Source: Hyphococcus sp. (lineage in GTDB: Bacteria; Pseudomonadota; Alphaproteobacteria; Caulobacterales; Parvularculaceae). Taken from it: a DNA stretch of 35,194 bases. The stretch is from the NCBI GenBank assembly GCA_021776345.1, contig JAJFGC010000185.1:1-35194 (forward strand), given 5' to 3'. Below are positions 22,960 through 31,026 of the stretch, piece by piece. How positions within the stretch are numbered: position 1 is the stretch's first letter; every line of letters begins with the position of its first letter. The notes below the pieces were generated by a model that saw nothing but the letters and a program-made list of their open reading frames with translations, did no database searches and was not told the origin of the DNA. The translations under genes and the position numbers were made by a program.

Positions 22960-24312
22960 TCAAGCACCGTCTTTTGCCAGAACCTCGTCATAGAGGCCAT
23001 CTTTTACTGCTCGTTTGCGGCGAAACATATAAATCGCGAGGATGATTTGAGCGACGCCAATCGCGGCAAAAAGGTCAACCGCCTCAATCGATGTTCGGGG
23101 GACCAAAAGGACAAATAGAAACCCGATGATCGCGCCTGCGGCATTCAGCATATTATTGGCGGCAAGAATACGGGCGCGGATTTGTGTTGGGGCTCTGCGT
23201 TGCGTAGCCGCTTGCAAGGGAACGACAAACACAGCTGTCGATATTGAGGCGAAGAGAAGGGCGCCGGCGAGTATATAAGCGCGCCAGTCAGTGAAAAATT
23301 CAACGGCGTTAATGAGCGGCATGTCGGCGGGCGGCGGGTAGGTCCAACTCAAAACATAAACCACAAAGGTCATAACACCGGCCATAAAAGCGCCTGTGGC
23401 GGAAAAGCCGAGCCCGCTGCGCCCTTTGGAAAGGAGCGAGGCAATAGTTGCGCCAACTGCCGCGCCGATAGCGAACAAGGCCATCATCACGGTCACCACA
23501 GTCTCATCGCCGCCAAGCGTATCGCGAACAAAGAACGGCACTGCAACGGACACCTGCGCCGCCACCAACCAGTACCATGCCACGCCGAGTACTGGCCGGG
23601 CGACGCCGCGCGATTTGAACACATATCCAAAAAGTGTGCGCGACTGGCCAACAATATTCCAGTCAATCTTGAGGTCGGGCGCGTTGGCCGGCGCTTCCGG
23701 GGCAAGCCGGATCGCAAGCCAACCGCCAAGCGCTGCGACAAAGAGGATCGTGGATACGATAACCGGGCCTTGAGGCTGGCGAATAAATAGCCCGCCAATG
23801 ACGATGCCAAGCATCACGGATACAAAAAGCCCGCCGCTGCATATCGCATTGCCGCGGACCAGCTCGGCGGCGGCCAGGTATTTGGGCATGGCGCTTGTTC
23901 TGACGGGGCTGAAAAAAGCCGATTGGGCGCCCATCAAAAACAAGGTGGTGATGAGAATAGTGCTGTTGCCAAGAAGAAAGCCGACGCCGGCGAGGATCAT
24001 CAGCAATAATTCGATGAATTTTGTCCGCCGAAACAAAAATGCCGTTTCATATTTGTCCGCAACCTGACCAGCGATGGTGGAAAACAAAAGCATTGCCAGT
24101 GGAAAAGTGAGGCCCACAATCGGCAGCGCGTCGTCATTGCCTATTAAGGGCGCGGTGATCGCGCCATAGAGCAGCGCAATCGAAAGCGCCTGCTTGAGCA
24201 TATTATCAGTAAAGGCGCCAAGACAAAGCGCTGTCCACATTGGTAAAAAGCGACGCTGGAAAAAAAGCGGCGCCTTTGGGGCTACGCTGTAATCAGCGAT
24301 CGCATCGCTCAC
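22960..24312 (-). CDS. MFS transporter, LplT-like (lysophospholipid-type)
   Basis: A 450-residue protein with about 12 membrane helices. The opening FLPMWTALCLGAFTDNMLKQAL and the IAGQVADKYETAFLFRRTKFIELL loop between helices 2 and 3 match the LplT-like branch of the major facilitator superfamily, which flips lysophospholipids inward across the inner membrane. The start is GTG at 24312 and overlaps the stop of the upstream acyltransferase gene by four bases (GTGA), so the two are translationally coupled. In enterobacteria LplT works with the acyltransferase Aas, and in some bacteria the two are fused. A lysophospholipid salvage role is therefore inferred; the substrate is not proven. Confidence 0.85.
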   Translation of the reverse strand: MSDAIADYSVAPKAPLFFQRRFLPMWTALCLGAFTDNMLKQALSIALLYGAITAPLIGNDDALPIVGLTFPLAMLLFSTIAGQVADKYETAFLFRRTKFIELLLMILAGVGFLLGNSTILITTLFLMGAQSAFFSPVRTSAMPKYLAAAELVRGNAICSGGLFVSVMLGIVIGGLFIRQPQGPVIVSTILFVAALGGWLAIRLAPEAPANAPDLKIDWNIVGQSRTLFGYVFKSRGVARPVLGVAWYWLVAAQVSVAVPFFVRDTLGGDETVVTVMMALFAIGAAVGATIASLLSKGRSGLGFSATGAFMAGVMTFVVYVLSWTYPPPADMPLINAVEFFTDWRAYILAGALLFASISTAVFVVPLQAATQRRAPTQIRARILAANNMLNAAGAIIGFLFVLLVPRTSIEAVDLFAAIGVAQIILAIYMFRRKRAVKDGLYDEVLAKDGA

Positions 24313-25085
24313 AATGGCGTACTTTTGATCGGCGCGGAGGGGTTGCTTTTCATTTCAGTCTTACCGACTTCGTTGGCGAGCAGCTCAAGTGACCGTGTTT
24401 CAATCTCATGTTCGAGACGTTTCATAAAGGGGGCTTTTTCAAGGCCGGGCTCAATCGGGTCCAGAAATTCTACAACCGCCTCGCCAGGCGTCAGGCGCCA
24501 GCTTTGTTCGGGCCAACGCAGCCCCAGATTGGTCGCCACCGGAACCGCGGCGCATTCATAGGCTTTATACATATGATAGACGCCCTTTCGGTAGCGGTGA
24601 CGCTCGCCGACCGGGGAGAGGTGACCTTCCGGGTAAATCAGTATGCGTCTGTTATGAGCCTGTGCGATTTTCAATTCCTTATCGACAAGGCGGGCTCGTG
24701 CATAAGCGCCACCGCAATTGTCGACGATGATTGCCCCCATTTTTCGCAAGATACCCCCGAGCAGGGGAAGTTTCTCGAGATGATCGCCAGTAACAAAGGC
24801 AAGATCGTAAAATTGTGAGAACATCACGATGCCGTCGCCCCAGCTTTGGTGCTTGGCGGCGATGATGCACGGACCTTTTGGCAATTTATCTTTGCCGCGC
24901 ACGATTGTTTTGATGCCGGCGATCCAGCGCATCCAAAAACACATGGTGCGCGTGTAAAAGAGGATCCAGACCATCAATGGTTTGCGGCTAGGAATCAGCA
25001 ATAATGGTAGTGCGCCAACGCCAAAGAAAATTGACGTCAACCAATAGGCGCCTTGAAAAACAGCATTGCGTAAGATTGAGAACAT
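24309..25085 (-). CDS. 1-acyl-sn-glycerol-3-phosphate acyltransferase family (PlsC-like)
   Basis: A 258-residue membrane-associated acyltransferase. One or two hydrophobic helices (about 5-45) precede the PlsC domain with KHQSWGD (the H-x4-D catalytic motif), a MGAIIVDNCGGAYAR segment (acceptor binding) and YPEGHLSPVG (EG[TH] motif III). It transfers an acyl chain to lysophosphatidate or a lysophospholipid. The frame is open for another 31 codons upstream, but the ATG at 25085 starts the conserved part (MFSILRNAVFQG) and has a GGAGGG ribosome-binding site. It lies 16 bp after tetR and overlaps the MFS gene, forming one operon. Confidence 0.92.
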   Translation of the reverse strand: MFSILRNAVFQGAYWLTSIFFGVGALPLLLIPSRKPLMVWILFYTRTMCFWMRWIAGIKTIVRGKDKLPKGPCIIAAKHQSWGDGIVMFSQFYDLAFVTGDHLEKLPLLGGILRKMGAIIVDNCGGAYARARLVDKELKIAQAHNRRILIYPEGHLSPVGERHRYRKGVYHMYKAYECAAVPVATNLGLRWPEQSWRLTPGEAVVEFLDPIEPGLEKAPFMKRLEHEIETRSLELLANEVGKTEMKSNPSAPIKSTPL

Positions 25086-25101
25086 GGGTCCGACACCCTC
25101 C

Positions 25102-25707
25102 CTATGCTTTGAGAACGGCAAGCGCCGCTTTCGACAATGCCGATTTGTGGTTGGATAAATCGCCTGCGATGCGCCCATAAACTTTGTGAAGGGCGGCCTG
25201 CATCACAACACCCAGCGCCATCGCCGCTTTCAAAGCTGGATCGCTTTGGGGTACATCACCTTTTTCCATTGCAGCGGCGATGATCTTTTCGGTCTCGCTC
25301 ACCGGATTTTTTGTATTTTTTTTTGTGCGATCGCGCGCCGAAAGAAAACGGTGCGCATTTAAAAGATGATAAGAAAAAAGCGCCCAGTCATCATCCGCCG
25401 CCGCGCAATAGGCGCCGACTATGGCTTCGGTCTGGCTCGTAATATCGGTGTGATCACTCCCGGCGCGCTCAATCGCTTCGGCCAGTCTTTCGTGGATCGC
25501 AAAAAACATCGCTTCGGCAAGCTCGGCCTTGCTGACATAGTGTCGATAGATCGCGCCTTCCGAAACGCCGCTTTTCGCCGCGATCTTTCGCGTTGTGACT
25601 GCATCGATGGCGCCGGCGGAGAATAGGGCAATTGCTGCGCGTTCAATCCGGGCCTTGGTCGTGCCATCGGCGGCGATGACGCCTCTGTCGCGGTTGAAAT
25701 CCGTCAT
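25102..25707 (-). CDS. TetR/AcrR-family transcriptional regulator
   Basis: A 201-residue repressor. The N-terminal helix-turn-helix (about 20-66) reads RIERAAIALFSAGAIDAVTTRKIAAKSGVSEGAIYRHYVSKAELAEAMF, a textbook TetR DNA-binding domain. The all-helical C-terminal domain (about 70-200) should bind an effector, which may be a lipid or acyl compound given the acyltransferase and transporter downstream in the same operon. A strong AGGAGG-type ribosome-binding site precedes the ATG. Two related operator-like palindromes lie 80-137 bases upstream, consistent with autoregulation. Confidence 0.94.
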   Translation of the reverse strand: MTDFNRDRGVIAADGTTKARIERAAIALFSAGAIDAVTTRKIAAKSGVSEGAIYRHYVSKAELAEAMFFAIHERLAEAIERAGSDHTDITSQTEAIVGAYCAAADDDWALFSYHLLNAHRFLSARDRTKKNTKNPVSETEKIIAAAMEKGDVPQSDPALKAAMALGVVMQAALHKVYGRIAGDLSNHKSALSKAALAVLKA

Positions 25708-25786
25708 TTTTGCCTCCTACGGCCTATCGAAACCTGACTGGTCAAGCGTCCAAATTCGCTCATATTGACATGTTCAGGCTGTATGT

Positions 25787-25800
25787 AAGTGAGTGTTCAC
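25787..25800. promoter_or_regulatory. TetR-operator-like site 1
   Basis: AAGTGAGTGTTCAC contains GTGA...TCAC arms and, shifted by two, a GAGTG-TT-CACTC dyad (25791-25802). It agrees at 12 of 14 positions with site 2, whose start is 44 bases away, about four helical turns. Its position 80 bases upstream of the tetR start fits repressor binding at the operon promoter. Confidence 0.55.
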
Positions 25801-25830
25801 TCTCGTGTAAGAGGCAATAAGCCAATTTGC

Positions 25831-25844
25831 AAGTGAGCGCTCAC
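25831..25844. promoter_or_regulatory. TetR-operator-like site 2
   Basis: AAGTGAGCGCTCAC contains the perfect 12-bp palindrome GTGAGCGCTCAC (25833-25844). Together with site 1 it defines a shared AAGTGAGYGYTCAC motif, probably bound by the adjacent TetR-family protein. Confidence 0.55.
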
Positions 25845-25998
25845 ACTTTTCTGGTGAGATATGCCGGCATTAAGCCTTGGATTGGGGGAGAACAAAAAGG
25901 GACAGCCAAATGACCGGGATCGGTTCGACAATCGCCAGGCTGATTATTCGCGACCGGCAGCGAGGTCCTGGTTTTGGGATCTACAATAAGACATCGCG

Positions 25999-28587
25999 CT
26001 AGGCAGCAAAGACGCCTTTGCCATCATTACGATGCTTTGCCAGGCTCGCAGATAAATTTTCGGGCCAGGTGAAGATAAATTTTGTGCCTTCACCCGGCGC
26101 GGAGTTGACACGGATTTCCCCGCCAACGCTTTCAATGTTCTTTTTCACAACAGAAAGCCCAATGCCGCTGCCTTCGACCTTGTCGCGGGTTTTTAGCGTC
26201 TGGAAAATTTGAAAAATCTTTTCCTGATGATCCTCGGCAATGCCTGGCCCGTCGTCGGCGACCGTGAATTCGAGCCAGCCATTTTGAGCGCTCACACTGA
26301 GCATAATGGCGCCGCTCGGTTTGTCATGGTGCTTAACTGCGTTTTTAATAAGGTTATAAAGGACCTGCTGAAGCGGCATTCTATTTACGGATATGTTGTC
26401 AAATTCCGGGCCGGCATCGATAGTGAAAGCCTCCGGCGCCAACACGATGTTGCTGATATCATCGACAAGCACACGCCCTGATATGAGTTCGTTGTCTTCC
26501 ATGTCTGCATTGCCCACTCTTGCATAATCCAGGAGATCATCCAGCATTTTGTTGAGACGCGCGATCCGCCCCCTAATCAGGCCGAAATTTCTTCGGCTAT
26601 CATCATCAAGGCGTTCTTCCAGATCCTCTTCAATCATGGTTGAGAGGTTACTGACGGCGCGCAAGGGACTCTTAAGGTCGTGAGAAGCAACATAGGCAAA
26701 TGAATCAAGTTCTTTATTTTTTCGCGCCAGTTCCGACATATTGGACTGGATTTGCCGTTCAGTCTTTTTGCGTTCGGTGATGTCACGGGTGGATGCGATG
26801 ACAAACGGCTCACCATCAATCTCAATTGATCGCAAACCAAGCTCTATCGGAAAGACGTCGCCATCTTTGTGAAGCGCTTCAAGTTCCATCACCTCGGTGT
26901 TGACGGTTTTGTTTTTTGCAAGGTAGATCAGATTTGAATACCCAGCTGCCTGGCCGCTGCGATGTTCTGCCGGGAAAAGCTGTGAAACGGGCTGACCCAG
27001 CATCTCATTTGCAAGATGACCGAACATGCGCTCCGCCGCAGGATTATACCGGACAATTTTTCCTTGCGGATTTGCAATGATAATTCCGTCGGAAACAGTA
27101 TCGAGAATTTTTCTTAAGCGGTGTTCACCTTCACTGGCAGTCTTTGAGTGTTGCCTGACAGAATGAACAAACAACGCAGCAATCATAATAAGGCCCGCTG
27201 AGAGCGCTCCACCTATAATGGTGATTGCCGATAGGGTAGATTTTTCCTGGGCAATATAGGCCGGTGCTGGCCATACTTTGAGGGACCAATCTGCGCCGCC
27301 AATACTCATTTTGGAATCATAGGCCCAAGCTTGTGTAAATTCTGGCGTTGCTGCTGCATGTGAATACAGTGTCATGTCTTTGTTAGTAATTGAAAACCCG
27401 TAATCTTTGAAAAATGACAAGGGCGCTGCAGCTGTTAGAAAAATATTTATGTCATAAACGCCGACGATGGTTCCAGACAGCGGGCTGTCTTCTTCGAGGG
27501 GCGCGCTTACAATAAAAACTGGTCGGTCATCTGCGGTCAGTATCTTGCCGGTAAGATGAAACCGTTCATCTGCTGTATAAGGAATGTTTTTGACCGTGAG
27601 AGAAACTGACTCGCTTGTAGCTGAGGCGTGTTGCGGTTCGACCCAAACTTGCGACCAGTCTTTGGCGAAATAGGTAAGCGAAACGAGTTCTTCGAAGTCA
27701 CGTAAGTATCGTTCAGCGTCAGTATTTGAGAGAGCTTCGACGGCAGACGCGTCAACTTGTGTGACTTCAGCCATCCGTTCCGCCAGCCGGGATAGAGCGT
27801 CCGCCCGCGCCCGAACCGCATTTTCCAAGACGGTGCTGAAGAAGGCTGTTTCATTGGTGAGTTTCGTTTGGATTAGCTCTGCATCTTGTTTTCGAATTTC
27901 TGCGGAAAGCGCCACGGAAAGATAAAATGCCGCGATGGCAAGAACGCCCCCCGCCCACAGAATGAGACGATCTCCACTCTCTGCATGATCGATGCGCCAC
28001 GTATAGACGAAAAGCGCGCTGCCAAGGAGTATGAAACCAGACGAAGTGTGAACGGCCATGCGGGTCAAGCTCGCCCATCCGTAACCGGCCTCTACGCCGA
28101 CTATGTATCCCATGAGCGCAATAAATCCGAGTACGGAAATCATGGCGGCGATCATGCGCATGATGCCAACGCGGTATTGCCCAGTGTAAACGGCGCCCAG
28201 GGCTAAAATGAACCCACTTAATGAAAAGCAAAGCGCCGTGTTTGGCGCCATGCGCCCCGGATGCGAGGCGCCGATTGTAATGTAGTGCTCCATCATCAGC
28301 TGGTCGATGCCGAGCGAAATACCGAAGACATATTGAGCGCCGGTAAGGAGACCGATCAGCGCCGCCGACCCGCCGGCGGCGAGCGCGATACGTCCTCTGC
28401 CTGTATCGAGGGCGAGAAGCCCCGCCCCGCATAACACAAATCCAAGGGCCGTATTATATTGCATGGCCACGAACTGTGGCAAAATCTGCACCAGCGCGGG
28501 CTGATGGCTGTACCAGCCAAATAGAACGATAACGCCAAGCAGAAGGGACAAGGCGGCCGCGGAACGAATGAAATACTCTGGCTTCAC
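25999..28587 (-). CDS. Orphan membrane sensor histidine kinase with 7-helix and extracytoplasmic sensor modules and PAS domain
   Basis: An 862-residue hybrid-free kinase. Residues 1-232 form about seven membrane helices of a MASE-like module I cannot name. Residues about 235-450 look like a CHASE-type extracytoplasmic sensor, ended by a further membrane helix (about 452-475). A PAS domain follows (about 488-605; ILDTVSDGIIIANPQGKIVRYN, then FVIASTRDITERKK), then the HisKA domain with the phospho-acceptor His636 in FAYVASHDLKSPLRAV, and the HATPase domain with LYNLIKNAVKHHD, DDGPGI (778-783) and GSGIGL (806-811). The H-box is of the phytochrome-like type. No receiver domain and no response regulator is next to it. 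The start is GTG (a stop codon lies three codons upstream), with no clear ribosome-binding site. Confidence 0.92.
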   Translation of the reverse strand: MKPEYFIRSAAALSLLLGVIVLFGWYSHQPALVQILPQFVAMQYNTALGFVLCGAGLLALDTGRGRIALAAGGSAALIGLLTGAQYVFGISLGIDQLMMEHYITIGASHPGRMAPNTALCFSLSGFILALGAVYTGQYRVGIMRMIAAMISVLGFIALMGYIVGVEAGYGWASLTRMAVHTSSGFILLGSALFVYTWRIDHAESGDRLILWAGGVLAIAAFYLSVALSAEIRKQDAELIQTKLTNETAFFSTVLENAVRARADALSRLAERMAEVTQVDASAVEALSNTDAERYLRDFEELVSLTYFAKDWSQVWVEPQHASATSESVSLTVKNIPYTADERFHLTGKILTADDRPVFIVSAPLEEDSPLSGTIVGVYDINIFLTAAAPLSFFKDYGFSITNKDMTLYSHAAATPEFTQAWAYDSKMSIGGADWSLKVWPAPAYIAQEKSTLSAITIIGGALSAGLIMIAALFVHSVRQHSKTASEGEHRLRKILDTVSDGIIIANPQGKIVRYNPAAERMFGHLANEMLGQPVSQLFPAEHRSGQAAGYSNLIYLAKNKTVNTEVMELEALHKDGDVFPIELGLRSIEIDGEPFVIASTRDITERKKTERQIQSNMSELARKNKELDSFAYVASHDLKSPLRAVSNLSTMIEEDLEERLDDDSRRNFGLIRGRIARLNKMLDDLLDYARVGNADMEDNELISGRVLVDDISNIVLAPEAFTIDAGPEFDNISVNRMPLQQVLYNLIKNAVKHHDKPSGAIMLSVSAQNGWLEFTVADDGPGIAEDHQEKIFQIFQTLKTRDKVEGSGIGLSVVKKNIESVGGEIRVNSAPGEGTKFIFTWPENLSASLAKHRNDGKGVFAA

Positions 28588-28701
28588 TATAATTTAGGCC
28601 GATACGCCTGTTTTGGTCGTGCAGTTAACACTTAGACCAGTTCCCGGGATGCGCCTCTCGCTGATCAACATGGACAGGGAGCATTAACAAAGCCGGAAGG
28701 G

Positions 28702-28715
28702 GCCTGAATTCAGGC
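28702..28715. promoter_or_regulatory. Perfect 14-bp palindrome GCCTGAATTCAGGC
   Basis: Fully symmetric, without a spacer, 115 bases upstream of the kinase start and 290 bases upstream of yajC. It is a plausible operator for the kinase gene; the binding protein is unknown. Confidence 0.35.
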
Positions 28716-28888
28716 GTCTGCCTCGTTGTGGATTTTCAGACATCTGTCCAGATTCCTCAAAAACAGCATCAATTTCGGGAAGACGGCTGGTTTAGGCAGA
28801 GGCTCGCCTGTCATGCGCAGCTTCTGAGGCCGTCGCGGCGTCAATGGCGCAAGGCCAAGATCAATTTACCTTTCCCCAGCCCCATGCA

Positions 28889-28916
28889 TTGCAACCGGGA
28901 AGGTGATCGTTATATA
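28889..28916 (+). promoter_or_regulatory. Sigma-70-like promoter for yajC-secD-secF
   Basis: TTGCAA (28889-28894) and TATATA (28911-28916) are 16 bases apart. This would start transcription near 28923, about 82 bases before the yajC ATG. No equally good pair was seen nearer the gene. Confidence 0.5.
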
Positions 28917-29004
28917 TCCGCCAACCCTTAGCCGGGCAGGGGCGCGGCGACAAAAAGCAACAATACGGCCCAGACGGCTGACCATTCCCGAGGAGACTTT
29001 AACG

Positions 29005-29337
29005 ATGCTGATTTCGTCCGCTCATGCTGCGGCTGCTGTGCCTGCCGCGACAAACCCGATCATGCAACTGGCGCCGCTGGTCTTTATTTTTGTGATTTTT
29101 TACTTCCTGCTGATTCGTCCGCAGATGACGGCGCGCAAAAAGCACACAGAGATGGTTTCCAATGTCCGCCGCGGCGACGTTGTTGTGACAGCCGGCGGCA
29201 TCGTCGGAAAAGTGACAAAAGTTCTCGATGGCGACGAAGTGATGGTCGAGCTTGCTGATAAGGTCGCCGTGAAGATCGTCAAGTCGACGCTGAGCGATGT
29301 GCGCACCAAGCCTGAACCCGCCGCCAACGATCAATAA
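29005..29337 (+). CDS. yajC: Preprotein translocase subunit YajC
   Basis: A 110-residue single-pass membrane protein that joins SecD and SecF in the Sec holotranslocon. One hydrophobic helix (about 19-37, APLVFIFVIFYFLLIRPQ) ends in the family hallmark LIRPQ, followed by the small beta domain RRGDVVVTAGGIVGKVTKVLDGDEVMVEL. The frame is open upstream to 28903, but the ATG at 29005 has an AGGAGA ribosome-binding site eight bases away and gives the normal length. It is the first gene of yajC-secD-secF. Confidence 0.96.
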   Translation: MLISSAHAAAAVPAATNPIMQLAPLVFIFVIFYFLLIRPQMTARKKHTEMVSNVRRGDVVVTAGGIVGKVTKVLDGDEVMVELADKVAVKIVKSTLSDVRTKPEPAANDQ

Positions 29338-29379
29338 CAGAAAGAGCGGAGCGCGTTTGTCGTTCCGGAGCGTTATCTC

Positions 29380-31014
29380 ATGCTGCAATTTTCAAAGTAT
29401 CAGACCGGCGGGATCATAGGCTTGATTGTTTTGGCGCTCGCTTTCGCCATCCCCAATTTCCTGACTGACGAAACGCGCAATAATCTTCCCGGCTTTCTGC
29501 CTAAAACCACTATCAATCTCGGCCTTGATCTTCAGGGCGGTTCTTACCTCCTTCTCGGCGTCGATACGGACAAGGTGATTGACGACCGTATGCGGTCGGT
29601 GATGTCCGACATCCGCCGGGAGTTGCGGCCGAACCGCGGGGCGGGGCGCGAACGCATTTCAGTCGAAAACCTTGCTTATAATGAAGCAACTAATGTCGTG
29701 ACCTTGCGTTTACGCGACGCCAGCGACATGGATGAAGCACGCACCCGCGTGCGTGATATCACGCGCTCCGGGCTGGGCGGCGGCCTCGGCCTCGGCGCCC
29801 GGCCATACGCCGTTTCAGTGACCGATGCCCGGATGGAAATATCCATGACGCCGGAGGCTGAACGGTTTTACTCGAGCGAGGCGGTGCGCGATTCTATCGA
29901 AGTTGTACGCCGGCGGATTGATCCCGCGGGCAACAAGGAAGTTTCCATCCAGCCACAGGGCGCCGATCGGATTGTCGTCCAGGTGCCAGGTGATGACGAT
30001 CCCGAAGCGCTAAAGAACATCATCAACCGCACCGGCCAGCTTAGTTTCCACGCTCATGATCCGACCGTGAATCCACAGGACGCGGCAGCGGGGCTGTTGC
30101 CGCCGGGCCGTATTCTTGTGCCATTTGCAGATTTGGAAGGATCGGGCGGGCCGCCACTGGTGTTGTTTGAGGATCCGGAAGTCACTGGCGATATGGTGCA
30201 GAACGCGTCAATGTCGCAAAATGTCGATGGCGGTGGTTTCCAGATCAATTTCACCTTCGACAGTCGCGGCGCCCGCCGCTTTGGCGATTATACCCGCAAT
30301 AATATCGGCGCTACGTTCGCCATCGTTCTTGATAATGAAATCATTTCCGCGCCGACGATCCAGTCCGCGATTACAGCTGGCTCTGGCCGCATCACCGGGC
30401 GCTTTTCCGCGCAGGAAGCGGCCGATACGGCGCTCCTGATCCGGTCCGGCGCGCTGCCTGCGGAACTGACAACACAGGAGCAACGATCCGTCAGCGCCCA
30501 GCTTGGCGCCGACTCAGTGCGCGCCGGCGCCATTGCGCTGATTATCGGCTTCGCCGCCGTCATCATCTATATGGTCGTCAGCTATGGCCGGTTTGGCATT
30601 TATGCCGATTTTGCCCTGATCGCGAATGTGATCTTAATTGCCGGCGTATTGTCTTTGCTCGGATCAACGCTGACGCTTCCCGGAATCGCCGGGATCGTGT
30701 TGACGATCGGCATGGCGGTTGACGCAAACGTTCTGATTTTTGAGCGTATTCGCGAAGAGCTGCGTAACGGTAAAACACCGATTAACGCGGCCGAAGTCGG
30801 CTACCAGAAAGCCTGGTCAGCAATCCTTGACGCAAACGTCACGACGTTCCTTGCGGCGTTGATTATGTTCCAGCTTGGCGCCGGCCCGGTTCGAGGGTTT
30901 GCCATCACGCTGGCGGTCGGCGTCGTCACCTCGGTCTTCACCGCTTACGTGCTGACACGGCTATTCGCCGGGGGATATCTCCTCTCCGCACGTCCAAAAG
31001 CCTTAGCGTTATAA
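29380..31014 (+). CDS. secD: Protein translocase subunit SecD
   Basis: A 544-residue inner-membrane protein using the proton gradient to pull preproteins out of SecYEG. One N-terminal membrane helix (about 8-27), the family motif LGLDLQGGSYLLLGVD, a large periplasmic P1 domain (about 35-370; SIQPQGADRIVVQVPG is characteristic) and a C-terminal bundle of five helices with GMAVDANVLIFERIREEL, the conserved Asp/Arg segment needed for function. Length and motifs are complete. Only 42 bp separate it from yajC and 12 bp from secF, so the three are co-transcribed. Confidence 0.97.
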   Translation: MLQFSKYQTGGIIGLIVLALAFAIPNFLTDETRNNLPGFLPKTTINLGLDLQGGSYLLLGVDTDKVIDDRMRSVMSDIRRELRPNRGAGRERISVENLAYNEATNVVTLRLRDASDMDEARTRVRDITRSGLGGGLGLGARPYAVSVTDARMEISMTPEAERFYSSEAVRDSIEVVRRRIDPAGNKEVSIQPQGADRIVVQVPGDDDPEALKNIINRTGQLSFHAHDPTVNPQDAAAGLLPPGRILVPFADLEGSGGPPLVLFEDPEVTGDMVQNASMSQNVDGGGFQINFTFDSRGARRFGDYTRNNIGATFAIVLDNEIISAPTIQSAITAGSGRITGRFSAQEAADTALLIRSGALPAELTTQEQRSVSAQLGADSVRAGAIALIIGFAAVIIYMVVSYGRFGIYADFALIANVILIAGVLSLLGSTLTLPGIAGIVLTIGMAVDANVLIFERIREELRNGKTPINAAEVGYQKAWSAILDANVTTFLAALIMFQLGAGPVRGFAITLAVGVVTSVFTAYVLTRLFAGGYLLSARPKALAL

Positions 31015-31026
31015 GGGGCGCGTCAG

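Larger units (their letters stand above)
28588..29004. other. Divergent intergenic region between the histidine kinase and yajC
   Basis: 417 bases with no credible gene on either strand. It holds a perfect 14-bp palindrome (28702-28715), a sigma-70-like promoter for yajC (28889-28916) and the yajC ribosome-binding site (AGGAGA at 28991-28996). No RNA gene or terminator was recognised. Confidence 0.65.

Noticed and set aside
22873-22960. Minus-strand GG-N10-GC match upstream of the UDP-glucuronate epimerase gene
   Set aside because: Neither box resembles TGGCAC or TTGC apart from the GG and GC pairs.
25419-25667. Open frames overlapping tetR and many other genes on alternative frames
   Set aside because: They lie inside genes with clear family motifs, have no ribosome-binding sites and no recognisable products.
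28681-28694. Minus-strand GG-N10-GC site upstream of the histidine kinase
   Set aside because: The -24 box keeps only GGC and the -12 box reads ATGC; weaker than the five sites reported.
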